The translations under genes and the position numbers were made by a program. This document shows positions 39,421-48,180 of a stretch of DNA of 64,000 bases, one piece after another. The stretch comes from Yimella lutea (GTDB lineage: Bacteria; Actinomycetota; Actinomycetes; Actinomycetales; Dermatophilaceae): the NCBI RefSeq assembly GCF_006715095.1, contig NZ_VFMO01000001.1, positions 2,480,001 through 2,544,000 of the forward strand, read 5' to 3'. Every line of letters begins with the position of its first letter. Position 1 is the stretch's first letter. Under the pieces are notes generated by a model. It made no database searches and was not told the origin of the DNA. It saw nothing but the letters and a program-made list of their open reading frames with translations.

Positions 39421-41048
39421 ATGGGCATCAGCTACGAGTTCTACGAACCGGAGTCTCCGGTGGAATTCGTTCTGTTGGAATCGATCTCGGATCACAAGCA
39501 GCGTTTGTTGAAACAACTGGTCGATGCATTGGGGTCGCCGTCGGAGGTCCTGGAGTTCGCGGTTCAGATGTCGCAGGACGCGTTCCACGGACTGCACGCA
39601 GACGCCCTGCAGCACCCGGGGGACATCGCCTCTGCCCGACCCGTCGATGCCGATGACCACCGCATGCTCGAGAAAGCAGTGACCGGTTCCACCCAGTTGG
39701 CATCGATCTCCCAAGCCGTGCAAGCCATGGCAATGGCGCGGTACGCCGCGATCGATGAAGAGTTGGTCGATTCCGACACCGGTGTCACTGCGAAGGTCGA
39801 GCACGCGCTCGGTCATCAGGCGTCGTTCGCGGACACCGACGTGCCGGCTGCCTGTCAGATGGCACCCCGCACTGCGTCGATCAAGATGAGCAACTCCATC
39901 GATACGTGCACCAAAACTCCCGGGTTGCTCGCCGCGGCGGTCGAGGGTTCAATCCCGTACTGGAAAGTCAGCCTCGTTGCCTCGGAACTGGTGAACGCCT
40001 CACCCGAGACGTCCCGCCGGGTCGAGCAGCACCTGCTCGACACCAAAGGCTTCAACACCTGGGGTTTCCTCAAAGTGAAGACCGCCGCGCGGGCGCTGGT
40101 GACCCAGTGGGAAGAGGAAGCCGCGAAGAAGACCCGCCAGAAGGAAGCCAAAGAAGCCACCGGTGCTGGGTGCGCCCCTCCGACATCCCGGGCATGGCCG
40201 AACTGTGCGCCATCGGACCGGCCGACCAGATCGCCCGCATCTACGGAGCCGTGGACCAACTCGCTGACCAACGCGCCAAGAACCCATCAAAGGCCGATGA
40301 CCCGGCCACAGATGCGAAGCCGACGCTCGGACAACTCCGCCTCGGCACGTTGCACGACCTCGTCACACAAGGCGCCGACATCTCCTACCAGGTCGTCATC
40401 CAGGTCCCCGTCGTTCGTGAAGAGCAACAGGCTGCAACAGCGGCCAAACGTGCCACCGACGACGCGGAACACGAGCCCGAGGCGTCCCCGGACGACGGAT
40501 CACCACCACCCGGACAGTCCACCTCATCCCCGCGAGGCCCTGACCATTCCGGAGCGCCCGCCGACACTGATGGCACCGAATCCGGCTCAACAGCACGCGA
40601 ATCGGACCACTGCTACACCACGGGGTGGGCACGGATCGCAGGGATCGGGTTCATCCCACCTGAAGTCCTCGACGCGTTGATCGAGCAGTTCGGTTGCCGC
40701 CTGACCCGAGCACTGGTCGACGCCGACACCGGAGTCACCTGCGAGACCTCGACGACCGCGTACGAGCCCACGCCGCGGATGAGGGAGTTCGTGCAACAAC
40801 GCGACCAGACCTGCCGGTTCCCCATGTGCACCAGGACCGCCATCAGGTGCGACATCGATCATGTCGTCGAATGGCCGGACGGACCCACCGCCGGGCACAA
40901 CCTCGCCGCACTCTGCCGACACCATCACGACGCCAAGACCAAGAAGCACTGGGACTACGAGATGAGCGACGACGGAGTCTGTACCTGGACCTCACGCACC
41001 GGCCGCACCTACATCACCTACCCAGACTCCGTGCACGACGCTTCATGA
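39421..41048 (+). pseudogene. DUF222/HNH endonuclease (13E12 type), frameshifted
   Basis: The gene would encode about 540 residues but is split by a one-base shift near 40158-40170. The first frame runs to GSIPYWKVSLVASELVNA and KEATG, then turns to junk; the frame continuing from about 40160 gives VRPSDIPGMAELCAIG. The N-terminal part is DUF222-like. The C-terminal HNH nuclease reads QTCRFPMCTRTAIRCDIDHV, then PTAGHNLAALCRHHHDAK, with both cysteines and the DIDH histidine intact. Adding one C after GCCACC (40160) would restore the frame. Such 13E12-family genes are multicopy in actinobacteria, and here the gene is framed by inverted repeats. It could be a decayed copy or a sequencing error. 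Confidence 0.8.
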
Positions 41049-41081
41049 ATCAGCCCCGTAGGGTCGGGTAGCCGTTCACGG

Positions 41082-41135
41082 TCACCAGGTTTCGGCACAT
41101 GCGCCCTCCTCCGTCGAGCGCATGGCTCAACCAGC
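41082..41135 (-). repeat. Right inverted repeat of the DUF222/HNH element
   Basis: Read on the minus strand it begins GCTGGTTGAGCC and ends TGTGCCGAAACCTGGTGA, matching both ends of the left copy at 39285-39342; the middle is less conserved. It begins 34 bases after the stop of the HNH gene. Confidence 0.7.
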
Positions 41136-41169
41136 CGTGAGGCAACGGCTCAGCACAAACCTCGGTAGG

Positions 41170-41187
41170 GCGCATGGCTCAACCAGC
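41170..41187 (-). repeat. Extra partial copy of the element end
   Basis: GCGCATGGCTCAACCAGC occurs at 41118-41135 and again exactly at 41170-41187, a period of 52 bases. The second copy lacks a clear inner half, so it looks like a partial tandem duplication of the right end. Confidence 0.65.
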
Positions 41188-41226
41188 GATTCAAGGACGG
41201 TTCAGCCCGGGTAGCTCGTGCCGCGC

Positions 41227-41982
41227 TCAACGGACGGGGTGACCCGCGGTTCGCAGCGCGGCCTTGACCTGGTCGATCCTCAGTTGACCGAAGTGGAACA
41301 CCGAGGCGGCGAGCACGGCGTCCGCGCCGGCCTCCACCGCTTGGACGAAGTGCTCGATCGTTCCGGCGCCGCCGCTCGCGATGAGCGGAACGTCCACCTC
41401 GCGTCGAACAGCGCGGATCAGCTCGAGATCGAAGCCGTCCTTGGTGCCGTCGGCGTCCATCGAATTCAACAGGATCTCGCCGGCGCCGAGTTCGCACGCC
41501 CGCACGCACCATTCGATGGCTTCGAGACCGGCGGATTCGCGTCCACCGTGGGTGGTCACCTCGAACGAGCCGTCCGCCGCCCGCCGCACATCGGCCGAAA
41601 GCACCAGAACCTGCGAACCGAACCGATCGGCGATCTCCCGAATCACCTGCGGTCGGGCGATGGCGCCGGTGTTGATCCCGACCTTGTCGGCCCCGGCCCG
41701 CAGCAGGCGATCGACGTCCCCGGCCTCCCGCACTCCCCCGCCGACGGTCAACGGAATGAACACCTCTTCGGCGGTCCGACGGACCACGTCGTACGTGGTT
41801 TCCCGGCCGGCCGAGCTGGCGGTGACGTCGAGGAAGGTCAGTTCGTCGGCACCCTGGTCGTCGTATCGGTGGGCCAGTTCGACCGGGTCGCCCGCGTCGC
41901 GCAATCCGGTGAAGTTCACTCCCTTGACCACCCGACCGGCGTCGACGTCGAGACACGGGATCACACGCACTGCAACCGACAT
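41227..41982 (-). CDS. hisF: Imidazole glycerol phosphate synthase cyclase subunit
   Basis: A 251-residue TIM barrel. It begins [21 protein letters not shown], with catalytic aspartates in CLDVDAG and in [29 protein letters not shown] and [10 protein letters not shown] form the two phosphate sites. It joins PRFAR with ammonia from HisH, which is not in the window. The gene is separated from hisI by about 7 kb that includes the HNH element and the exporter genes. Confidence 0.96.
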   Translation of the reverse strand: MSVAVRVIPCLDVDAGRVVKGVNFTGLRDAGDPVELAHRYDDQGADELTFLDVTASSAGRETTYDVVRRTAEEVFIPLTVGGGVREAGDVDRLLRAGADKVGINTGAIARPQVIREIADRFGSQVLVLSADVRRAADGSFEVTTHGGRESAGLEAIEWCVRACELGAGEILLNSMDADGTKDGFDLELIRAVRREVDVPLIASGGAGTIEHFVQAVEAGADAVLAASVFHFGQLRIDQVKAALRTAGHPVR

Positions 41983-42006
41983 GCGGCACAGCGTAATCTT
42001 CGGCAC

Positions 42007-42639
42007 GTGACCGAGACCCCGACAGCTCAGCAGGCGGACGCCGCTGACCATCTGAGCCGCCCACAGGCGAAGAACCCCATGGTCGAGAAGATCGCCCGCG
42101 CAGCGCTTCAGCGTGCCGGCGAGATCACCGACCGCCCCGTGACGATCACGATTGACGGGCGCTCCTCGACCGGCAAGACCACCCTCGCCGGCGAGTTGTC
42201 GGCGGTGCTGGACGACGCGCCCGTCGTCCACATGGACGACCTCTACCCCGGCTGGAACGGCCTGGCAGCTGCCCTGCCGGCACTCACGGACGACATCCTG
42301 ATCCCGTTGCGGGGCAACGAGATTGCCACCTATGAGCAGTACGACTGGATCGAGGGCGACTTCACTGCAGAGTTGTTCGTGGAGCCCGCGCCGTACGTGA
42401 TCGTCGAAGGATGCGGCTGCAGTGTCGGCCCGGCGGGTCAGCTGAGCGACGTCCGGGTGTGGCTGGAAGCAGACGATGACCTACGCCGCGCCCGTGGACT
42501 CGTCCGCGATGCAGGCGCGTTCGACGAGCACTGGGACACATGGGCCGAGCAGGAAGAATCCTTGTTCACCGGTGACGAGACCCGCGAACACGCCGACCTG
42601 GTCTTCGACACCAGCCACTTGCTCCGCGAATCCGCCTGA
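42007..42639 (+). CDS. Uridine-kinase-like P-loop protein
   Basis: About 210 residues from a GTG, or 186 from ATG 42079. The P-loop is [16 protein letters not shown], close to the uridine kinase/phosphoribulokinase pattern. The lid/substrate region has [14 protein letters not shown], and [10 protein letters not shown] is the Walker-B-like strand. It probably phosphorylates a small molecule; uridine is not certain. The GTG lies only 24 bases from the divergent hisF start, which favours the shorter protein. Confidence 0.75.
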   Translation: MTETPTAQQADAADHLSRPQAKNPMVEKIARAALQRAGEITDRPVTITIDGRSSTGKTTLAGELSAVLDDAPVVHMDDLYPGWNGLAAALPALTDDILIPLRGNEIATYEQYDWIEGDFTAELFVEPAPYVIVEGCGCSVGPAGQLSDVRVWLEADDDLRRARGLVRDAGAFDEHWDTWAEQEESLFTGDETREHADLVFDTSHLLRESA

Positions 42640-42655
42640 ACAAGAAAGACTTCGG

Positions 42656-43147
42656 TCAGCCGACGGATTCGTCCGGGTAGGCGTTGGCCTCCACCAATGC
42701 TGCCATTCGTTGCGCCTCGGCCTGGGCGAACTCGCCGTCGGCGCGCTGTACCGCCATCACGGCGAGCTGTTCGGTGTCCGCGAGATCGAGGATCAGCCAC
42801 GGTGACCCACCGCCGAACTGGACGCCGAGGATCTCCTCCCAGGCGACCTCCCGGGTGAGGAAGAGGTTGCGCACGATCAAGCCCTTGTCGGTGGGCACGG
42901 CCTTGATCGCGGTGTAGCGCCAAAGGAACGCAGCCATGCCGACGCCGAGCAGGAACATCATGAGCGCGTCCAGGACGGTCCACCCGGTGACGCCGCCGCG
43001 GGGCAGGTTGATGGCCACGAAACCGAAGACCGCGATCGAGGCAAGCCCCGCCACCAGCGGCACCCACCGTCCGCTGCGGGGCCGGAACGGCGTGTACGGG
43101 TCGTGGTCGCCCGAATGGTGTGGGTCGGAACCGCTCGGGGTGTTCAT
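42656..43147 (-). CDS. PH-domain membrane protein
   Basis: A 163-residue protein with a polar N-terminus and two helices (VPLVAGLASIAVFGFVAINL and WTVLDALMMFLLGVGMAAFL). A bacterial PH-like domain follows: IKAVPTDKGLIVRNLFLTREVAWEEILGVQFGGGSPWL. This layout is common beside hisG in actinobacteria. Its function is unknown. It begins 7 bases after the hisG stop, so the two are probably co-transcribed. Confidence 0.8.
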   Translation of the reverse strand: MNTPSGSDPHHSGDHDPYTPFRPRSGRWVPLVAGLASIAVFGFVAINLPRGGVTGWTVLDALMMFLLGVGMAAFLWRYTAIKAVPTDKGLIVRNLFLTREVAWEEILGVQFGGGSPWLILDLADTEQLAVMAVQRADGEFAQAEAQRMAALVEANAYPDESVG

Positions 43148-43154
43148 CGAGAAC

Positions 43155-44000
43155 TCACAATCGGCAGGCAGCGATCTCTGTCACCAGGATGGCACGAGCA
43201 CCCAGGTCGTAGAGCTCGTCCATGAGGGCGTTCGTGCGCTTGCGCGGCACCATCGCACGCACCGCGACGTAGTCCGGGTCGTGCAACGGGGAGATCGTCG
43301 GTGACTCCAGGCCGGGCGTGATCGCGGACGCTTTCTCGACGAGGTCCTTGCGGATGTCGTAGTCGAGCATCACGTAGTCGCGGGCCGTGAGCACACCCTG
43401 CAAGCGGCGGACCAGGACGTCGACCGCGGGGTTCGCGCCGGCCTCCGCCGGACGGATCAGAACGGCTTCGCTCTTCAGGATCGGCTCGCCGAACACCTCG
43501 AGCCCGGCGTTGCGCAGGGTGGTACCGGTCTCCACGACATCCGCGATGACGTCGGCGACACCGAGGGTGACCGCGGTCTCGACGGCACCGTCCAGTCGGA
43601 CGACGGACGCCTCGACACCGGCGTTCTTCAGATCGGATTCGACGAGACCTTCGAAGCTCGTGGCGACGCGCTTGCCCGCAAGGTCGCCCACCGAGCAAGC
43701 AACACCAGGGCGCGCGGCGTACCGGAAGGTGGAGGCACCGAAGCCGAGCTGCATGGCCTCGATCGCCGGCGCTCCGGAATCGAGCAGCAGATCGCGGCCG
43801 GTGATGCCGACATCGAGCGTCCCGCGTCCGACGTACACGGCGATGTCCCGTGGTCGCAGGAAGAACAGTTCGACGTCGTTGTCGGCGTCGACGACGACCA
43901 ATTCCTTCGACTCACGACGACCGCGGTAACCCGCCTCACGCATGATCTCGGCGGCGGACTCGGCGAGGCTGCCCTTGTTCGGCATGGCGACTCGCAGCAT
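43155..44000 (-). CDS. hisG: ATP phosphoribosyltransferase, long form
   Basis: A 281-residue HisG. It starts [14 protein letters not shown] behind AAGGAG. The PRPP-binding segment is [18 protein letters not shown] near residue 150, and residues about 205-281 are the C-terminal regulatory domain that binds histidine. It couples ATP and PRPP in the first, feedback-controlled step of histidine synthesis. It lies downstream of hisE with a 48-base gap, the usual hisEG pairing. Confidence 0.96.
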   Translation of the reverse strand: MLRVAMPNKGSLAESAAEIMREAGYRGRRESKELVVVDADNDVELFFLRPRDIAVYVGRGTLDVGITGRDLLLDSGAPAIEAMQLGFGASTFRYAARPGVACSVGDLAGKRVATSFEGLVESDLKNAGVEASVVRLDGAVETAVTLGVADVIADVVETGTTLRNAGLEVFGEPILKSEAVLIRPAEAGANPAVDVLVRRLQGVLTARDYVMLDYDIRKDLVEKASAITPGLESPTISPLHDPDYVAVRAMVPRKRTNALMDELYDLGARAILVTEIAACRL

Positions 44001-44048
44001 GGTGAAACTCCTTGTGCAGATTGAAGATCGGCTCGAACCACTCGGGGC

Positions 44049-44312
44049 TCAGAGATGTCGGTAGACGTCCTCCAACGCGATGCCGCGCTCCAGCATCAGC
44101 ACCTGCAGGTGGTAGAGCAGCTGGCTGATCTCCTCGGCGGCTTTGTCGTTGCCCTCGTACTCGGCGGCCATCCACACCTCGGCAGCCTCCTCGACGATCT
44201 TCTTGCCGATGAAGTGGACGCCGGCCTCGATCTCTGCGACCGTGCCGGATCCTTCGGGACGCTCGGCTGCCTTGTCCTGCAGCTCGGCCCACAACTGCTC
44301 GAAGCTCTTCAC
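44049..44312 (-). CDS. hisE: Phosphoribosyl-ATP pyrophosphohydrolase
   Basis: An 87-residue MazG-like protein. It has [24 protein letters not shown] at the N-terminus and the metal-binding [18 protein letters not shown] helix. It hydrolyses PR-ATP to PR-AMP, feeding HisI. The GTG start is chosen because it begins the conserved VKSFEQL; a TTG three codons earlier is open but unlikely. Confidence 0.95.
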   Translation of the reverse strand: MKSFEQLWAELQDKAAERPEGSGTVAEIEAGVHFIGKKIVEEAAEVWMAAEYEGNDKAAEEISQLLYHLQVLMLERGIALEDVYRHL

Positions 44313-44405
44313 GGGGCACAAGGGTACGCAGCGGGGCGGAGCCCGCGGACGAGCGGCCGGGACGTGGACGCGCCCACGTGACCCCGGCCACTCGGCGGGT
44401 GGGGG

Positions 44406-45155
44406 TCAGGCCGTGACCGGTTGGCTCCCGCGCTCTCGCCGGGTCACCTTCACCCACTGGGTGAACCCGTAGATCACGAACAGCCCGTAGAAGATGTACA
44501 TGACCGCTGTGGGCACATAGTCGGTGGCGAACCCGAACGGCACTCCCACCAGGTCGACCACGATCCACGCCAGCCAGAACTCGTTCCAGGCGCGGGCCAT
44601 CGCGTACGTCGCGACGATCGACCCGACGAACACCCATGCGTCGCACCAGGCGAACCACCATTCCGGCGTCCAGTGCGGGTTGGCATTCGCGTCCAGGATC
44701 GCCTGGAAGACGGCGTGGGCAATCACCGTTCCCACGATCCAGAAAGCCGCCATCAGCAGGCGTTCCTTGTTCGTCGCCCATCGCGGGGTGACGGCCGCCT
44801 CGGACGCCTCCGCGCGCTTGTTCTTGCGGTACTGGTTCCACCGCCACCAGCCGTAGATGCTGGTGGTGATGAAGAAGATCTGTCGCCCGGCCTGCCCGAA
44901 CAGCGGGATGCGGGTGTCAGTGCCGAACGCGGCTCCGATGTAAACGAAGAACAGCATGACGTTGGCGACGATGCCGACCGGCCACGCCCACACCCAGCGC
45001 TTCATACCGAGGTAGGCGGACGCGACACCGATCAGCACACCGATCAACTCGAGCCAGTGCAGTTGGTACTTGCCGATGTCGAGGTGCCATTCCAACAGCT
45101 GCTGGAAGAAGTTCTGCTCGCCGCCCGCGGCAGCGGCCAGCACGGTCGTTCTCAT
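44406..45155 (-). CDS. ribM: PnuC-family transporter, probably the riboflavin importer RibM
   Basis: A 249-residue protein with seven to eight predicted helices. PnuC-family features include [43 protein letters not shown] and [29 protein letters not shown]. PnuC members carry nicotinamide riboside, but actinobacterial RibM (PnuX) is a riboflavin carrier encoded in FMN-riboswitch operons. The 4-base ATGA overlap with ribH and the upstream FMN riboswitch favour RibM. That assignment is from context, not from a diagnostic residue. Confidence 0.8.
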   Translation of the reverse strand: MRTTVLAAAAGGEQNFFQQLLEWHLDIGKYQLHWLELIGVLIGVASAYLGMKRWVWAWPVGIVANVMLFFVYIGAAFGTDTRIPLFGQAGRQIFFITTSIYGWWRWNQYRKNKRAEASEAAVTPRWATNKERLLMAAFWIVGTVIAHAVFQAILDANANPHWTPEWWFAWCDAWVFVGSIVATYAMARAWNEFWLAWIVVDLVGVPFGFATDYVPTAVMYIFYGLFVIYGFTQWVKVTRRERGSQPVTA

Positions 45156-45643
45156 GCGTGTTCTCCTGATGTGTGTCGTGGCGCGTCGCGAAGCGTACGC
45201 GCGGTCGCCAAGGCCGCAGTCGCGGCCTCGTATCCCTTGTCCTCACTCGAACCGGGCAAGCCCGCCCGATCCAGAGCCTGCTGATCGTCGTCGCACGTCA
45301 ACACCCCGAATCCGACCGGGACGCCGGTGCGCACCGAGACCTCGGTGAGGCCGATGGTGGCTGCCTGGCAGACGTAGTCAAAGTGCGGTGTCCCGCCCCG
45401 CACCACCACGCCCAGTGCGACGACCGCGTCATGGTCGGCGGCCAGACGTGCCGCTGCGACCGGAAGTTCGAAGGATCCCGGGACGCGGACGACGGTGGCG
45501 TCCGCGACGCCGGCATCGTCCAGGGACCGCTGTGCTCCGGCGAGCAGGCCGTCCATCACCTGTTCGTGCCAACTCGCGGCGACGACAGCGACCCTCAGAC
45601 CGCGCCCGTCGACCTGGACGGTCGGTGCTCCGTGTCCGCTCAT
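45152..45643 (-). CDS. ribH: 6,7-dimethyl-8-ribityllumazine synthase
   Basis: A 163-residue lumazine synthase that appears intact. It has [56 protein letters not shown] with the catalytic histidine, and [12 protein letters not shown]. It joins the ribityl pyrimidine with dihydroxybutanone phosphate, the penultimate step to riboflavin. Its partners at this locus are truncated, so its substrates could not be made here. It overlaps both neighbours by ATGA. Confidence 0.95.
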   Translation of the reverse strand: MSGHGAPTVQVDGRGLRVAVVAASWHEQVMDGLLAGAQRSLDDAGVADATVVRVPGSFELPVAAARLAADHDAVVALGVVVRGGTPHFDYVCQAATIGLTEVSVRTGVPVGFGVLTCDDDQQALDRAGLPGSSEDKGYEAATAALATARTLRDAPRHTSGEHA

Positions 45644-45999
45644 ACGGTTGCTCCTTCGTGGAGGTCGGGAAGGTCGTGACCCATCCGGTCACGTTTGGTC
45701 TGTAGGTAGCGCAGATTGTGATCGCTGACGCGCACCGGTGACGGCTCCATCGAACCAACCTCGATTCCGTTGTCCTGCAACCCGAGTCGCTTTGCGGGGT
45801 TGTTGCTGATCAGCCGAACATCGCAGATGTCGAGGCTGTGCAGGATCGCTGCTGCCGCCGCGTACTCCCGGGCGTCGACCGGCAGGCCGACGCCGCGACC
45901 CTCGTGACCACGCAGGTAGACGGGACTCGTCGTCGGCGACGAGCATCGGACGTCCGTCTCGTAGCGCCTGGAGTGCGTCCTCGAAGGAGTTGAGTTCAT
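45640..45999 (-). pseudogene. ribBA: ribBA remnant: ends of the bifunctional gene with the middle deleted
   Basis: A 119-codon frame remains of a gene normally about 420 codons long. After the start, a shifted frame reads [24 protein letters not shown], the N-terminus of DHBP synthase (RibB). The sequence then jumps into GTP cyclohydrolase II at [11 protein letters not shown] second gap follows: GVGL joins [11 protein letters not shown] directly, omitting about 24 residues. The tail [19 protein letters not shown] then [15 protein letters not shown] is normal RibA. The RibB active site and the zinc-binding cysteines of GCHII are absent, and the RibB part is out of frame with the start and with RibA. 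It overlaps ribE and ribH by ATGA. Confidence 0.85.
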
Positions 46000-46106
46000 G
46001 CCCTGACCTCCTCGACGTCCCTCGCCCCCACCACGATCTGGGCTGAATCGCCCTGCCGTTCAATGCTTTCGACGCGTCCGAGTTCCTGGATGATTCCGGT
46101 GAACAT
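45996..46106 (-). pseudogene. ribE: ribE remnant: riboflavin synthase with its interior deleted
   Basis: Only 36 codons remain of about 200. The first part, [18 protein letters not shown], is the unmistakable N-terminus of riboflavin synthase alpha. After about residue 26 it ends DVEEVRA and a stop, taken as the original C-terminus because the stop overlaps the next start. The lost interior contains the substrate-binding sites and both barrels. The start overlaps the ribD stop (TGATG) and the stop overlaps the ribBA start (ATGA), so operon junctions are intact. Confidence 0.8.
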
Positions 46107-46837
46107 CAGATTTCTCCTTCGGGTTCGAGCAGCCGGCTGTCCGCCGGAAGGTCACGGTGCCCGACGACGACCCGTAGCGGGTCGTGTCCGGTGTACGCCG
46201 AGCCGCGGACGGTGAGGGCCGGGTCGTCCGTCAGCGCGGTGCCGGTTCCCACGACGACCGCGCCGGAGCGCGCGCGCAGCGCGTGGACGTCCGCCCGGGA
46301 CGCGTCCCCGGTGATCCACCTGCTGCTGCCGTCGGCCGCGGCGATACGGCCGTCGAGGGTGGTCGCGTACTTCCACGTCACGTGGGGCCGGCCGTGCTCG
46401 GCCGCGAAGAACCAAGCTTCGTTCAGCGCTCTGGAGGACTGTTCGAAGCGCGGGGACGCCTTTTCGACGGCGATTCCGGCCTCACGCAGCAGCGCTGCTC
46501 CGCCGCCTGCTCGCTCCGATGGATCCGCCGCTACGAAAACCACACGCTCGACCCCGGCGTCGATGAGCGCCTGTGCACACGGCGGCGTTCGTCCGACATG
46601 CGTGCAGGGTTCGAGCGTGATGAAAGCCGTTGCGCCCCGGGCCGATTCGCCGGACTGTGCGAGTGCGGCGGCTTCGGCGTGGGCCGTGCCCGCGCCTGCG
46701 TGGAAGCCCTCCCCGACGACCACTTCGTCTCGCACGAGAACGCAACCGACGCGTGGATTGGGGTCGACGAGAGAGCCGAGCGCGGCGAGTGCCAGCGCAC
46801 GGTCGAGCATCTGCTCGTCCTGGGGGCTGAGCGCCAT
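46106..46837 (-). pseudogene. ribD: ribD with C-terminal reductase domain truncated
   Basis: A 243-residue frame; RibD is usually about 330-350. The deaminase domain is complete: DPNPRVGCVLV, HAEAAALAQSG and TLEPCTHVGRTPPC with zinc ligands. The reductase domain begins HVTWKYATTLDGRIAAADG, continues to VVVGHRDLPADSRLL, then ends EPEGEI and a stop. About 90-100 residues with the NADPH- and substrate-binding LLEGGPT region are missing. The ATG at 46837 is the first Met before the deaminase fold. Without the reductase, this protein could at most deaminate. Confidence 0.8.
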
Positions 46838-46927
46838 CGGTTCCTTCGGTCGTCCGTCATGGACGTGAACCGGGGCGATGGCGAACGCCAGGAAACCCGC
46901 ACGGGCTGACATCGAATGATGCACACC

Positions 46928-46943
46928 CGCAGGGCACCCTGCG
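46928..46943 (-). promoter_or_regulatory. Hairpin between FMN aptamer and ribD
   Basis: CGCAGG pairs with CCTGCG around a GCAC loop, extendable by one pair at the cost of a tight loop. It lies between the aptamer and the ribD ribosome site, where a riboswitch expression platform is expected. There is no U run, so it may act on translation or through Rho. Confidence 0.35.
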
Positions 46944-46972
46944 TGCTCAGAGAATGCCGAAGCAGACCCTGA

Positions 46973-47103
46973 ACGTGCGCCTCCCATCCGGACTTTCACC
47001 GTCGGTCCCGGAATTCCACCAGGTCAACCGCTCACCTCCGAAGAGGATCACGGGTCGCGGACTGTCACCGCCGGCTCAGAGTTTCGCTGACCCCGGAGCA
47101 CGT
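46973..47103 (-). promoter_or_regulatory. FMN riboswitch (RFN element)
   Basis: Read on the minus strand, P1 is formed by ACGTGC (47098-47103) and GCACGT (46973-46978). Conserved segments follow in order: CTCCGGGGTCAGCG, GAGCCGGCGGTGACAGTCCG with CGACCCG, then GACCTGGTGGAATTCCGGG, ACCGACGGTGAAAGTCCGGATGG. These are the hallmark loops of the FMN aptamer. FMN binding normally turns the downstream rib genes off. The aptamer shows no obvious damage although three genes behind it are truncated. Confidence 0.95.
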
Positions 47104-47113
47104 TTCGCCGATC

Positions 47114-47143
47114 AGTATGACACTTCCCGTCCAGGTACTCGAC
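47114..47143 (-). promoter_or_regulatory. Candidate promoter of the rib operon
   Basis: On the minus strand CATACT (47114-47119) resembles a -10 box and GTCGAG (47138-47143) a weak -35 box, 18 bases apart. Transcription would begin about 10 bases before the aptamer, leaving the riboswitch at the 5' end of the mRNA. Confidence 0.5.
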
Positions 47144-47209
47144 CGGCTGGGTGGTCTCGGTGATCGCGTCATCCTCTTGCGCGGCAATGCCGACCGCGAA
47201 GGCTGAGGT

Positions 47210-48079
47210 TCAGGACGCCTTGACCAGCACCCGCCCGTCGGCGATCTTCACGTCCCAGCTGGGCTGCTCGACCGACGCCGGACCACGCATCGGCTTGCCG
47301 TCCCTCAGTCTGAATTCGCTTCCGTGCCAAGGGCATCGGATGCATCCGTCCTGGACTGTTCCTTCGTCGAGCGGGCCACCGGCGTGCGTGCACACGGACG
47401 ACAGCGCGTACACCCGGTCGTTCTGTTCGATGAGTACCACCGAGACACCGTCCGCCGTCACCCGCATCGGCGTGCCAGGGGTGAGATCGACGCGGGCAGC
47501 GACGTCGGTCCAGTCGTCCGTGCGGTGCTCGAACGCGGTGTGGTTGACACCTACACCCTTGACGAACGACAGGTGTCCACCGAGGTAACCGGCCCCCGCG
47601 GTGAGACCGACCCCTGCCAGGCTCAGCAGCCGCCCGGTGGAATGCCGACCCTTCCCACGCGCCACCCAGGACGCGACCTGCAGGACGGTGGCGGCCGAGT
47701 TGGCAGCGGCGTGCACCAACCCGACCCGCTGTTCGGCTCCGTAGCTGTCCGACCAGTCGGACGCCCCGGTGGCCGCAGTGGGAACGGAGGCGAGGATCCC
47801 CACCCCCACCAACCGGCGCGCCGCCGCGGCGTCTGCTCCGGTGAGGTCGAGCACGGTCGCCATGGCGTACGCGCCGATCGGCACGTCGGACAGAACCGGA
47901 TGGATCGGGTGGCCGAGGAAGGTGCCGGAAAGGATGTTCTTGACCGCCTTGTTGCCGGTCAATCTGCCGACGAAGCCGGCGTACGGCTCACTGATCTTGT
48001 CGAGGCCGCCCATCTCCTCGATCGTGCTGACCACAGTGCCTATCGGGTTGCTCGTCGGGTTGCTCGTCGGGTTGCTCAT
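47210..48079 (-). CDS. DUF2231 membrane domain fused to Rieske [2Fe-2S] domain
   Basis: A 289-residue protein. Residues about 45-180 form a DUF2231-type membrane domain (LGHPIHPVLSDVPIGAYAMATVLD). Residues about 195-289 are a Rieske domain with both cluster-binding boxes, CTHAGG and CPWHGSEF. It probably moves electrons at the membrane, but no partner oxidase or reductase is nearby. The N-terminus is a short repeat, MSNPTSNPTSNP, encoded by a 12-base unit right after the start codon. Not part of the rib operon: the rib promoter lies beyond its 3' end. Confidence 0.85.
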   Translation of the reverse strand: MSNPTSNPTSNPIGTVVSTIEEMGGLDKISEPYAGFVGRLTGNKAVKNILSGTFLGHPIHPVLSDVPIGAYAMATVLDLTGADAAAARRLVGVGILASVPTAATGASDWSDSYGAEQRVGLVHAAANSAATVLQVASWVARGKGRHSTGRLLSLAGVGLTAGAGYLGGHLSFVKGVGVNHTAFEHRTDDWTDVAARVDLTPGTPMRVTADGVSVVLIEQNDRVYALSSVCTHAGGPLDEGTVQDGCIRCPWHGSEFRLRDGKPMRGPASVEQPSWDVKIADGRVLVKAS

Positions 48080-48180
48080 GACAGATTCTCCGTTTCGCAG
48101 GGGTCGCCGAGCCGGCGGCGCATACTCCTGCGTACCACTCGAGCGCAGTCGGCGGTAGTCGTTCGGCCTGTGGATCGTCG

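Noticed and set aside
46912..46999. Longer ribD start at 46999 or 46912
   Set aside because: 46999 lies inside the FMN aptamer, and the extension matches nothing in RibD; the ATG at 46837 begins just before the deaminase fold.
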